The notes under the pieces are model-generated. The model was not told the DNA's origin. It saw only the letters and a program-made list of their open reading frames with translations, and searched no databases. DNA of 64,000 bases from Antedon mediterranea. Taxonomy: Eukaryota > Echinodermata > Crinoidea > Comatulida > Antedonidae. Within the stretch, counting starts at the first letter, position 1. The number at the start of each line of letters is the position of its first letter. The stretch is from contig NC_092673.1 in assembly GCF_964355755.1 (NCBI RefSeq), positions 25,859,001 to 25,923,000 of the forward strand, written 5' to 3'. The position numbers and the translations under genes were made by a program. Below are positions 13,090 to 25,200 of the stretch, piece after piece.

Positions 13090-14948
13090 TTCCTTCATGA
13101 TTTATTATTTTAAATTATTTTTATATTATAGTTTATTATAATGCCATGTTTGTACGCCCACCTGTATTCAGATATGCCATAACACACACTACCGGCGGTG
13201 AACCTAAGTATTGCTGGTTTTCCATGTGCACGTATTGCAGTTGTTACAATTATGGAAAGTCATCACAATTGCATTGGAAATTTAACTGGCTTATGCTTCA
13301 TTTATCTTTATATAATTATGCCTCCACAATAAACTACTGTACGCCTACGAACTTCATTTCCATGACTTTTTTTAAAACCACGTTTGGCCAATTTGTTGTG
13401 TTTTTCACAGGTGACCATTGAGGAAACAATAATTGATCTAAAATTATATATTTTCCTCCATGAGTAGACAAATATCCCATAATTTAATGACATTACTGAA
13501 ACAATAATGATAATAAGTTGTGAAAGTTGTAAGTAGGGGAAATCCAGTAGGGGAAATCCCCGAATTCATGCGACACACCGGAAGAGCATACCACATATAT
13601 TCAGTCATGCGTGACAAAACGTTACCCTGGATATCGGATCGTCGATCAAGTGTGTGGGCCTGTACAAGATGTTTCTAAAACCACCCGGTATCGTCATATG
13701 ATCTAAACTTCTTGTTTGTAGTAGACATATTGATGCAAAAATGAGTCTGTCGAAATTTGTAGAATTGGGAAAGAAGATTGTGTGTGTTGGTAGAAATTAT
13801 GCGTAAGTTTAGTGGCCTTTTAGATAGTTATCAGGTAGGCTAGGTCTGCCTAGCTAGGCCTAGCTAGGCCTAGTGGTAGGCCTGACTGCTAGTAAACAAT
13901 CCTATGGAGAAGCCTCCGAGTAGCCTGCTTCGACATGGTAGAGACTAACTAGGCTACTACTAAAAGTATGCAAGGGCCTAGACTAGACTGTCATTTACAT
14001 ACTTTATTACCATATTGTTTTTTGCAGAGAGTTAATAAATTAATAGCGTAGGTCCCCTAGATGATTTTGTATCCAACATTGCACAAAATTGTTTTTTTAC
14101 ATATTTTTACTTTTATTTAGAGAACATGCTGTGGAATTGGGGAACAAAGTTCCAACAGAGCCACTGTTGTTTTTAAAGCCGACTACAGCATATTTATCAG
14201 AGGGAAACTCAATTAAGGTAATTTTGTGTTTATATACATTTGGTTGTTTTTAGTGAAAACGCAGTCTATAGTCTACAGTCTATACCCCTCTATTTATTAG
14301 ATTTTATTTTCTAAAATAGGTAATAATAGATAATTTATTCAGCATTGCAACATCTACGAATAATTCTTTTTAATGCTTCTAGATGCCTCCTGGTTGTACA
14401 GATCTTCACCATGAAGTTGAGCTTGGAATTGTCATTGGAACCAAAGGTTCCAACATCCCAGAAGCATCAGCAATGAACTATGTTGGTGGGTATGCTCTGG
14501 GTCTTGACATGACCGCTAGAAACCTTCAAGATGCTGCTAAGAAGAAAGGTCACCCGTGGACACTAGCAAAGGCATTTGACACGTCTTGTCCCATTAGTAA
14601 ATTTGTCGAAAAAGATCGTGTAAAAGATGTTGATAATGTAAGATTATGGTTGTCTGTTAACGGAAATATGCGTCAAGACGGAAACACAAGCGATATGATT
14701 TTTAAAATTCCAACACTTATTAGTTATATTAGTCGCTCGATGACCCTTGAACCTGGCGATGTTATATTAACTGGGACCCCCTCTGGAGTTGGACCAGTAA
14801 AGTCTGGAGATGTCATTGTGGCTGGTCTAGACCAAGTCATGGAAATTTCTTTTACAGTCGCCTAACTTCCGATTATAAATATGGTTTTAATAGAATTTGT
14901 TGGCGGGTATTGAGCAAATTCTAGGAACCTCTGGACATATCCAATAGT
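13090..14948 (+). repeat. Segmental duplication, copy 2 (FAHD1 and flanks)
   Basis: Counterpart of 10160-12672. Upstream flank, exons and introns align with small indels. The relation to MVP (tail to tail, about 1.4 kb between stop codons) looks like the original arrangement because the MVP gene following this copy is intact. Confidence 0.85.
13741..14865 (+). CDS. FAHD1: Acylpyruvase FAHD1-like, copy 2 (3 exons, 213 aa)
   Basis: Exons are 13741-13802, 14121-14217 and 14383-14865, with the same lengths and phases as copy 1 (62, 97 and 483 nt). Conserved motifs are [16 protein letters not shown] (catalytic His/Glu), HHEVELG and LDMTARN (metal ligands), and a C-terminal GTPSGVGPV glycine loop. 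This copy keeps the family-typical YVGGYALGLD and KKKGHPWTLAKAFD stretches that copy 1 has altered, so it is the better candidate for the working enzyme. The likely role is a mitochondrial acylpyruvate hydrolase or oxaloacetate decarboxylase, inferred from family knowledge. No N-terminal presequence is obvious on the short first exon. A candidate polyadenylation signal (aataaa) lies near 15055. Confidence 0.95.
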
Positions 14949-16294
14949 GAAACCGATTGTAAAACATTTGATTGGGTATTATTAGCCAAATAACAGATTG
15001 TTTTTGTGCAGTTTCCAGCTGCAACAATTCCTAAAATAATTAAAGTACCTGCAGAATAAATAATACAGTATGTGTTTGATGATTGTAGAAAATATGTTGT
15101 TATGGATGCTATTAAAAACAGTCAATTATGTTTTGCAAATAAATCTACATTTTATTATTTAATTATCATGCATAATATTGTATTGATATGTAGGAAACAC
15201 AGAAAGTGTATTCACAATAGTTTAGATTATACACTGTTTTTTTTTCTTGAACTGTGGTCAATAAAAGAATTAAATTCACAATTTAGTTTGTAAACACGTT
15301 TCATGTGACCTGATCTTTCTTTGTATAGACAATGTAGGTATATGTATACATTGGTTCATAATTATAGCATACCTATATTATTTTTTTTTTCACAATAAAC
15401 AACTGAATACACATACATATATAAAATATTAATCTTTAGGTAAGCCTAAAATACCACTATTATCAATTAGAAAAAATAATAAAAAAACTAAATATTACAT
15501 TAAAAAAAATATAAACTCAATATTGCATAACATATTCTCTATGCTTCATTACCTCTTGTTTAACAATAAGCATGCCATGCTATTATCTTTGAGAACCATT
15601 AACCTTTTTGCAAAGTTTGAAACACTACAATACTCATGTTAATAAATCTAACATCTTAAAATAGTGCTGTATTAACATTTTTTATGACATAATGTTTTTT
15701 TTTATTTTTTATTTTATTGTGCATTTTAAGAAATGTTATGGTGCCTGTTCCTGTTATTTACTATGCTGTATATGCTTTTTTTTAAAAATTGTATTTTTTT
15801 TTAAACAATTTCTTATTTTTTCAGATGGGTTTTAAGATTAGTTTCTAGGTGACACATCTGTGAATGCTGTTATTTCTTTACACGGTGAGTTTTCTGATTT
15901 TTTTTCTGCATACTGCATGTATATATCTTTTACAAAATGGTTACTTCTATTGCAAAATACAGTTAACAATACAAAAATAAATAGACTACTCTTACTACTA
16001 ATGCTCTGTCTACACTATCAAACTAGGTTGACGACAAAAAAAAGTGTAGTAATATGACATGTTCATAGATGGGTACATCACATTTTTTGGTCACATAAAG
16101 TTTGATAGTGTAGAGAGAGCTTGAGGTTAAATAATATATGAATAAACATTTTATTCTCCGACATAAAATAGAATATAACATTATATATAATTCTTTTTGT
16201 AAACTACTGTAGGCCGCAATTCCTAAATCATGGGATAAAATTTTGGTTAAATTCAAACAAGTTTCCATTTCAATGTATTTACTTGGCGTATATT
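14949..16294. other. Intergenic region between FAHD1 copy 2 and MVP 3' ends
   Basis: Converging 3' ends, AT-rich, with poly(T) runs near 15236 and 15385. No further exon is seen. An AATAAA on the minus strand at about 16150-16155 could serve MVP. One MITE copy (16010-16122) lies in the same place. Confidence 0.5.
16010..16122. mobile_element. MITE family A copy, downstream of MVP
   Basis: Inverted termini gctctgtctacactatcaaa and tttgatagtgtagagagagc flank a core with agtgtagtaatatgaca and gggtacatcacattttt. The same layout is seen in at least six other places here. Family A is non-coding. TAAAGCTC at the outer edges suggests a TA-type target, but no target duplication is certain. Confidence 0.85.
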
Positions 16295-19200
16295 TCACTT
16301 GGTACCAATAAGACCATGAGCCGTATTTAAAAGGTTGATGGGATTGTTGCCATCGGTGATAAAAGTGGTCTCAAGTCCAAGTGCTTTCAGCAACTTAACC
16401 TGGTGAAAGAGAAATAAACAGATTAGCATTCTTGGTTGTTGTTTTTTTCAATTTCATACGCATTCAACAGCAAGCACAGACTCACCAATTACTGGATGAA
16501 TAAACTATTTTATAATTGTGATGCTCATAAACTAAGTCTCATTTAAGGCTTAGGGAGTGGAATTGAAAGAGTCGTGAATTACAACCCTGGCATGGTCAGG
16601 ATTGAACCATGGACCTTGGGATTGGAAGGCAAACACGTTAACCACCAAGCTACAGCTCCACTTGTCATGGTAATTGTAATGGTTGGAACAGTCACAGATG
16701 GATGCAGTCTATATGAATGTATGTACCCTATCCTCCTTACCTGCATTTCTGGACCTGCAACTGCTATACCTGATATTGTATCTGCTCCTAGAGTATTAAC
16801 AATCTTCTTAAACTTGGATACCTATTTTTTAAAACAATCATTCTTAGTTTTAGGCTCGGTATGAATTGAAGAAGACTAAAATTTGCTGGAAACTTTCTTC
16901 GCAATAAAGAAGAAATCATTGCTGTGGCAGCCAAAACATGTGCTTGCAAAAAAAGGATGACCAGCACTCACATACATTTATGTACTAGAGGCGGGTTCTG
17001 GTATGCAGAGAGATGAACTGGCTGTCACAATGGCAGATAGGAAGTTATAGAGGAATCTAGTCATATAAGTTTGGATATGTCCTGAGCTAAGTAAGTTAGT
17101 AATGAATTATGAAGAAATAAATTATAAAAGCCCAATAGTCTGTTAAAAAAACAAACTGATAAAAATAATTGAATGAGAAAGCGAGTACTGTATTCTAAAA
17201 AGGGTTAAACTTGCCTCAATTGATGTAAGACGTTGAGCTTTATTGGTTTCAAGATTATTTTGATCTCGAACAGTGGCGAGTTCCAAGTCACGAAGTATAG
17301 TTGTAGTATCCAAATCTGATGCGTGTAGAATCTCATCGGCCTGCGCCTTCAGCTGGGCGGCTACTATCTCACTCTGGCACTCAATACGAAGCTTTTCTGA
17401 CTGGGCCTAAAGATAATTTTTCATATTTGTTTTTATTATTTATTTTTCACCCGTCAATGTATCAGATAGGATTAAAGAAACCAGTCCGCCCTCATATCCT
17501 TCCCTCATGCGTCAAAGTTCATAAAAATCCACCCCTGATAATCAACATTGTTTGATGAACTGGTGCTACAATTTTCTCTTCAATTATCAAGCATAATCAC
17601 TTTTATCATAACTTGCCAAAATAACCAGGCCCATCACAGCTACCCCTGGATCTTGTAAATTCCAGCCAAATAGGTAAATAAATGCCAACCAAGCCCCCGA
17701 CCAAGCCCTAATCAACTAAAGTCAACTACAAACAAAATGTTTACCGATGCTTCTGCCTTAGCCTGACCACTTGACTCAATAGCAGCTGTCACTGCTTGTA
17801 GAGAATATAGCTGACATCTTGCCTTCTCTGCTTCTTTCTCATTGGATAGTTTCTGACGTTCTAATTCACCTTTAGCCTTCTGCTCCATTCTGCTTGCCTC
17901 GTGCTCTGCTGATGCCTCAACAGATCTTTCATAAAGACTTATAATTAATAGTCTTGAAATCTTTCATATTCAAAAACTTAGTTTTATTGAAATAATCTTG
18001 TAAAATAGTTCATATGTGGCCAACTAGTCCTCGGTACTGTATCTAAGTTTTCTAGTAAAATGTGTTTTAAATGTGGAGCCTGTCTCATAGGTCCTAACAA
18101 TAATCAGGGCCTTAACCAGAATGAGGTAGAGAAGTCACTCCAACACAGCTTGTATACCCACTTATTTTAATCTCTCACAGACCTGATAGTTTATCAGCGT
18201 ATTCACCCGCTTTAACCAAGATAGGAACTAGCATTCGCCGTCACAATGTATTTCAATGTCATAACTTATTAACGTATTAATGGAACTGCCATACTCACCT
18301 TGTTGCTATTTCAATTGCCATTTGAACAGATTTCATCAGACTATCTCTCATATGCTTGTCAACAGGCTCAATACTTTGTACGTCAACATTGGTGATCACC
18401 TTTCAGGTAAAACAATCATTACTAACAAATTAATATATCGCACTATCTTTATATTTAAGGCTACAAAGAAACAACAACTAAACCACTTCAAAATAAAAAT
18501 ACCTTCAAAATATACATAGAACCTTTCCTGAAAACCTAACAAGGGGCAATATATGTACAGTATGTCTTCGCAATAATGGACAGGGGTCATAGAAAGGTCA
18601 TAAAGGTCATGTGCATCACAAAAACATTAAAGAAATAATCCTAGATACAGTAGTATTAAAAGATACGAAACCATTTTAAAAGCATTATTTTGATTCCTCA
18701 GAAAAGCATGGGTGGGAATTATAATTTTATATATAAAATGTTATGTTTTACCAGTTGATTGGCCTCAAAATAGAGTCTATCTAACACCTTTCCATTGTCA
18801 TCCACACCAAACACAGCAGCCCGTATTATCTTCACTGAAAACTTGTGGAATTCATCGAAACGAATGCGGGATACTGCACCTCGAATTCTGCCTCCTAAGA
18901 GTGAATTGATAACAAGTCTGGTAAGTTTAGTCATTTTTTTAAGCTCTAGTGATAACAGTTGTTCAGATGTGATTGTGCTTAAGTATGAAAGCTTAAAATA
19001 GCCACCCACACTCACCATTATCAATTACTTGATTCACTTATAAAAGACTTACCAATCTCACGACAAGCAAATCCTATAAAATCTGGAACAGAAAAGATAG
19101 CCTGCTCTGACTTTTTGTCACCTTTTTTCACCTGTAAAGTGTTAATAGTTAATGGACAGTAAAGATATATTCTTAGAATTCTGAAAATAATTCATTATTT

Positions 19201-22200
19201 TAAATACAGTAGAACTGTAGAACTTTTTACTTAATAGTAGTTATAACCCTTTAATAATGGCTTCCACTTAATAATGGCTTCCCCCTTAATAATGGCTTCC
19301 CCCTTAATAATGGCTTCCACTTAATAATGGCTTCCCCCTTAATAATGGCTTCCACTTAATAATGTCTTCCTCCTTAATAATGTCTTCCCCTTAATACGGG
19401 TTACATCTTAATAAGGGTTTACCTGTTATAGGGGTTAGCCCTTAATTAGTGTTCCCCATAATACTGTAGGAAAGGAGGCGTTCTACTGTAATAAAAAGCA
19501 ACCAATTTATACCTCAAAATGATTATTGCAGGCAATCTTGATTCGCAGTCTTGCATGGTCGGAAGTTTCTACCTGAAAGATTTGTTTAAAAAAAATTGTT
19601 TTGTTCTGTAATCAGTCTCTGTGATATTTCTTAACCAAGACTTTTATTGGTCGTTAGGCCATCAAGACAGGGATGGTACACAAATGAGACGGTACCTGAC
19701 TATGATGCATGTGTGTATTCTATACCATCATAGTAAATTAACATCTCCCTTTGCATATCATCCCAAAACACTGAGCTCGCTATTTTGTGGCAATTAACAG
19801 AAATTTACCTCAATGATATCTGTGATGTAGTCTGGACCGAGCATTAGGCAAATTGTTTGAAGTGCATTTTCTCGTTTTGGCTTGCCAGCTGTAAGATAAT
19901 AAATACTTTAATCTTAATTAAGTTAAGCGTGAAGTTAAGTTAGGAATTAAGATTAATTAAGACCTGTACATCAGATATAGTTCAGCTAGAAAACAATGGA
20001 AGATAGCCGAACTACTTACTAAATCTTAACCTGACCCTCTAAATAATCTCTCACTATAAAGTACAAAGAAATCAAACTCCATACATCCACATTCAAAGTC
20101 TAGTCAATCCATTCTACTACACACACGGCTCAACAGAAAGTGTTTACATTAGTAAATTGTAGTTGGGTCAGTTCTTTATGTCACACCTTATGGATATGAA
20201 TATAATGAAAATTCATGTTTATTTTGTGACGTTTTATGAGGGGTTCCCAACTGATGTACGAAAAGAAATGTTGCGGTCAGGCTACTGTATCATTATGCTA
20301 TATCCATATTAAAGCTATACAGGTAGGTATTCTTGAATACAGTAGTAAACAATGAGTTGTTACTTTACCACTAAGGCTAAGAATATTAAAGTCTTCATGT
20401 GGGCCTAGGATTGCCATATCAGGACCAAACACAACTCTGCCAGTCTTCTCTTTGTATTTGTAAACCTAAAATGGTATGGTAAATTTAATACAATATTGCT
20501 TCCAATTTAATAAAATAATATTGTAACGGTAAAATAATAAAAATCAGTACCACTCTATGTATTTCAGAAAATTTCTATTCTAACAATACCTGAACAGCTG
20601 TGTTTCCTGGGCAACGATATGTAACGACTCTAGTTTTATCTCTTCCCTAGAAAAACAAAAGATTATTGTAAAGAAAAATTAAATCTGAGTTTATTTATTT
20701 TGTTTACAATGGATTGAAATTATCTACTCTCTTCCCAATAGTTGTACACACAGACTACCACAGCCTCTCAAGCTATAGGTAATCCCCTATTTAAAAGTAC
20801 GCCACAAAAGTCATAACAAAAACATGAATTAAAATGGCTCATCAATTCAACAACGTAAAAATACTTACCTTTTTACTAACATATTGTGGATCGATCGATG
20901 CTTCAAAATAAGCCATTTTGCGAATGTCATCAGCGCCACATCCACCCCCATTTCTGAAATGGAACACTTTCATTTTAACACAAGAAACGGATATACATAC
21001 TTTTTACTACCTATGAACTGCATACTTTTAAGGAAGAGTACTGAGATTTGTAAACTAAATATAAATAATTTATATCTTCCAGAAAGAGCTCACTTTAGTA
21101 TTTCTTCAACTAGTGGTAATAACTTTTTTTCCCACAGCTCTTCATATTCCTCGAGAAGATACGATTGAGGACCCATGACCGCTCGAATCTTTCCCGTTTG
21201 TAAATGTCGAATGTAGATTCCTTCATTTTCTGCAAGAGATATGGCTTTCCTGAAAGGTAAAATAAACAAACACTGTTTAAAATTAATATCAATAATATAA
21301 AACAAAAAACAAAACACTGAAAAAAGAATCTAGGCCATAGGCATGAAATAGAGCATTAGCTTTCTTAACCAACCAATCAAAACTCTGCTTACAGTACTAT
21401 TGAATGGCAAACTAACCTTACAAAGCCACGGTCGTCTTGTTCCATCACATGCACCTGAATGGGTGGTATGTATGATGCAGGCCCTTTGATCATCCATCTG
21501 TCCCCAGCCTTCCTTGATGGTTTACCTGCATATAGAGAACAATACATAGGTCGCATATGTCATGCCTCTGGACCAAGCATACAGATACAGTACATACAAC
21601 AGGTTTGCAGGGATTGAATAGATTTAACACTAAAGCTCTGTCTACACTATCAAATGTATAGCTTTGCAGGGATTGAAAAAGTTTAACACTGAAGCTCTGT
21701 CTACACTATCAAATGTATAGCTTTGCAGGGATTGAATAAGTTTAACACTAAAGCTCTGTCTACACTATCAAATGTATAGCTTTGCAGGGATTGAATAAGT
21801 TTAACACTAAAGCTCTGTCTACACTATCAAATGTATAGCTTTGCAGGGATTGAATAAGTTTAACACTAAAGCTCTGTCTACACTATCAAATGTATAGCTT
21901 TGCAGGGATTGAATAAGTTTAACACTAAAGCTCTGTCTACACTATCAAATGTATAGCTTTGCAGGGATTGAATAAGTTTAACACTAAAGCTCTGTCTACA
22001 CTATCAAATGTATAGCGTTGCAGGGTTTGAATAAGTTTAACACTAAAGCTCTGTCTACACTATCAAATGTATAGCTTTGCAGGGATTGAATAAGTTTAAC
22101 ACTAAAGCTCTGTCTACACTATCAAATGTATAGCTTTGCAGGGATTGAATAAGTTTAACACTAAAGCTCTGTCTACACTATCAAATGTATAGCTTTGCAG

Positions 22201-25200
22201 GGATTGAATAGATTTAACACTAAAGCTCTGTCTACACTATCAAATGTATAGCTTTGCAGGGATTGAATAAGTTTAACACTAAAGCTCTGTCTACACTATC
22301 AAATGTATAGCTTTGCAGGGTTTGAATAAGTTTAACACTAAAGCTCTGTCTACACTATCAAATGTATAGCTTTGCAGGGATTGAATAAGTTTAACACTAA
22401 AGCTCTGTCTACACTATCAAATGTATAGCTTTGCAGGGATTGAATAAGTTTAACACTAAAGCTCTGTCTACACTATCAAATGTATAGCTTTGCAGGGATT
22501 GAATAAGTTTAACACTATAGCTCTGTCTACACTATCAAATGTATAGCTTTGCAGGGATTGAATAAATTTAACACTAAAGCTCTGTCTACACTATCAAATG
22601 TATAGCTTTGCAGGGATTGAATAAGTTTAACACTAAAGCTCTGTCTACACTATCAAATGTATAGCTTTGCAGGGATTGAATAGATTTAACACTAAAGCTC
22701 TGTCTACACTATCAAATGTATAGCTTTGCAGGGATTGAATAAGTTTAACACTAAAGCTCTGTCTACACTATCAAATGTATAGCTTTGCAGGGATTGAATA
22801 AGTTTAACACTAAAGCTCTGTCTACACTATCAAATGTATAGCTTTGCAGGGATTGAATAAGTTTAACACTAAAGCTCTGTCTACACTATCAAATGTATAG
22901 CTTTGCAGGGATTGAATAAGTTTAACACTAAAGCTCTGTCTACACTATCAAATGTATAGCTTTGCAGGGATTGAATAAGTTTAACACTATAGCTCTGTCT
23001 ACACTATCAAATGTATAGCTTTGCAGGGATTGAATAAGTTTAACACTAAAGCTCTGTCTACACTATCAAATGTATAGCTTTGCAGGGATTGAATAAGTTT
23101 AACACTAAAGCTCTGTCTGAACTATCAAATTTTATGTGACAAAAAATGAAGTGATCACACATTTTTTGTCAAACTAGTTAGTCATACCGTGAACTGCATC
23201 ATCAATGAAATCTTCAATTGCCAGCAAAACTATCGCCTCATCTTCTGAGAGTACAAACTCTTTTTGAATACCCTCTGGAATTCGTTCATCTAAATTAAGA
23301 GAATACCAGATGGAAGGTTAAAACAATTTCAACCATCTTTACATGGTCAAATCTTTCAGATAAACAATTTTAGGAATTGGTACATTTTTTAGTACATTTA
23401 ATTATGTATTTCTTGATTAAAATAAATAAAAAACCTTACTTGGATTGAGGAAGAAGCTTGTAACACCCTTGCGAAGTTCTTTTTGTCCAAGTCTCGGCCT
23501 TCCTGTCGAATTCACTGGATCGTGAATAACACAATATTCACCTTTAGCTAAAACTTTCTTTGTTACAATGTCTGCCACAACCTGTAAACATACAATGATT
23601 TGAAACTGGATCAGAAAAAAAATGATTTACCTGAAAAAAAAATGTAATTTAAAGCAAGTCAAAGAATTACAGTTTTTTTGTTTTTGTTTTTATAGAAGTG
23701 AATAACTTTATTAAAACTGCAAAATGGCCTATTTAAAGTCTGATTTTATTAATCTTAATTTTTCATGTTTTTGGAGGAAACATAACAGTATACATAACAT
23801 AAAAGTAACATAGCGAACATGTCACTGTTTGCATTAACATTTCACTTTTTAAAACAGTAAACTGAAAATTGTTTTTCTTTAGCTCAAAAAATTGACCCAA
23901 GTGTTTTTTATTTTGTTTTTAGATAATGGTTTTAACAGCCAGAAAATATGCTAGTTCTATGCAGATAACCATTCCTCAAAGATGTAAGTGTTTCATAGTT
24001 TTTTTTAAATGTATTTGCAGTACCTCTCCAATCTCTGGAATATATGCCTCAATATCGTTTTTTGTGATCAACCATGTTTGGCCCGACTTTCTTTCACGGC
24101 CAAGTCCATCAACGCAGGTCTGCTCAGCAACCATGTGTAAGCCAAGGTTGTCGTTTAGAATGTACGCTTTGACTTCTTCCAAATACTCCTCATAGACACC
24201 AGGAAGGTATGCTCCTGGTGTTCTAACTAACCACATCTCATCTGTTACACGATTCCTGTGTTTAAAAAGAGAGGCACAATAAAATTGCTCAATTTAACTG
24301 ACAGATATTCACCATATTTAGCACCTAAAGCTCGGTCTACACTATCAAACAAAAAGTGTGTGATGTGCCCAAATATGGTAGTGATATGACATCATTTCTA
24401 TATATTGGCACAACACTTTTTTTGTCAAACTAGTTTGATAGTATAGATAGAGCTTTAGAATTATCACAATGTGTTATAAGCTACTGGTTATACCATGGAG
24501 AAATAAGTTAGTTAACTTATTTCTCCATGGTTATACATACTGCAGAGAATATTTACTTTTATTATGAAAGAACAAGGTAGGAAAAAAGATAAAAAGAACT
24601 TTGTAGGCAGACCATTCTGTAATAAAAAATATTCAAACCCATATTAAACCAGTTACTGCAGAAGTTTAAAAAGGGAAAATCAAGCCAAACATTAATGTAT
24701 ACTAACTTTCCATTGTCATCGGTAAAATCTTGTACAGCTCTCATTTTTAGTGCATGTCCTTCCTTCACGATAAATGGCTTAATAATCCCCAAAATTTCCT
24801 GGAAAAAAGGTTTGAAAATAAATACGTCTACATTGCTTAAAAACACCTGTTTTTGTAAACTATTGAACTTTTTAAAAACTTACTACATTAGGATTTGGGT
24901 AATATGTCAACGGACCAATAAGCTGAAAGCAATCACCAGCGGTACGCTGAACATCGCCATCCTGGTGATCCAGAAGAACTTGAAGTCTAATGGCATGATT
25001 TGATTTAACAACTGGTAAAGGGCGCACAGCTTTTGAATATGAACCACCTGAAAAGACACAAAAATCTATAAATCTATGACACTTTCAACTTTTAAAAATT
25101 CAATCCAAAATATTACTGATTAAGTATTAAGTATCTTTTACCTTGAATTCCTTCAATTTGTTATATATAATGTATGTTTTTGTAGATATTTACCTAAATG

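Noticed and set aside
21602-23118. CRISPR-like regularly spaced repeats
   Set aside because: Units are contiguous 59-bp satellite monomers with no unique spacers, in an intron of an animal gene.
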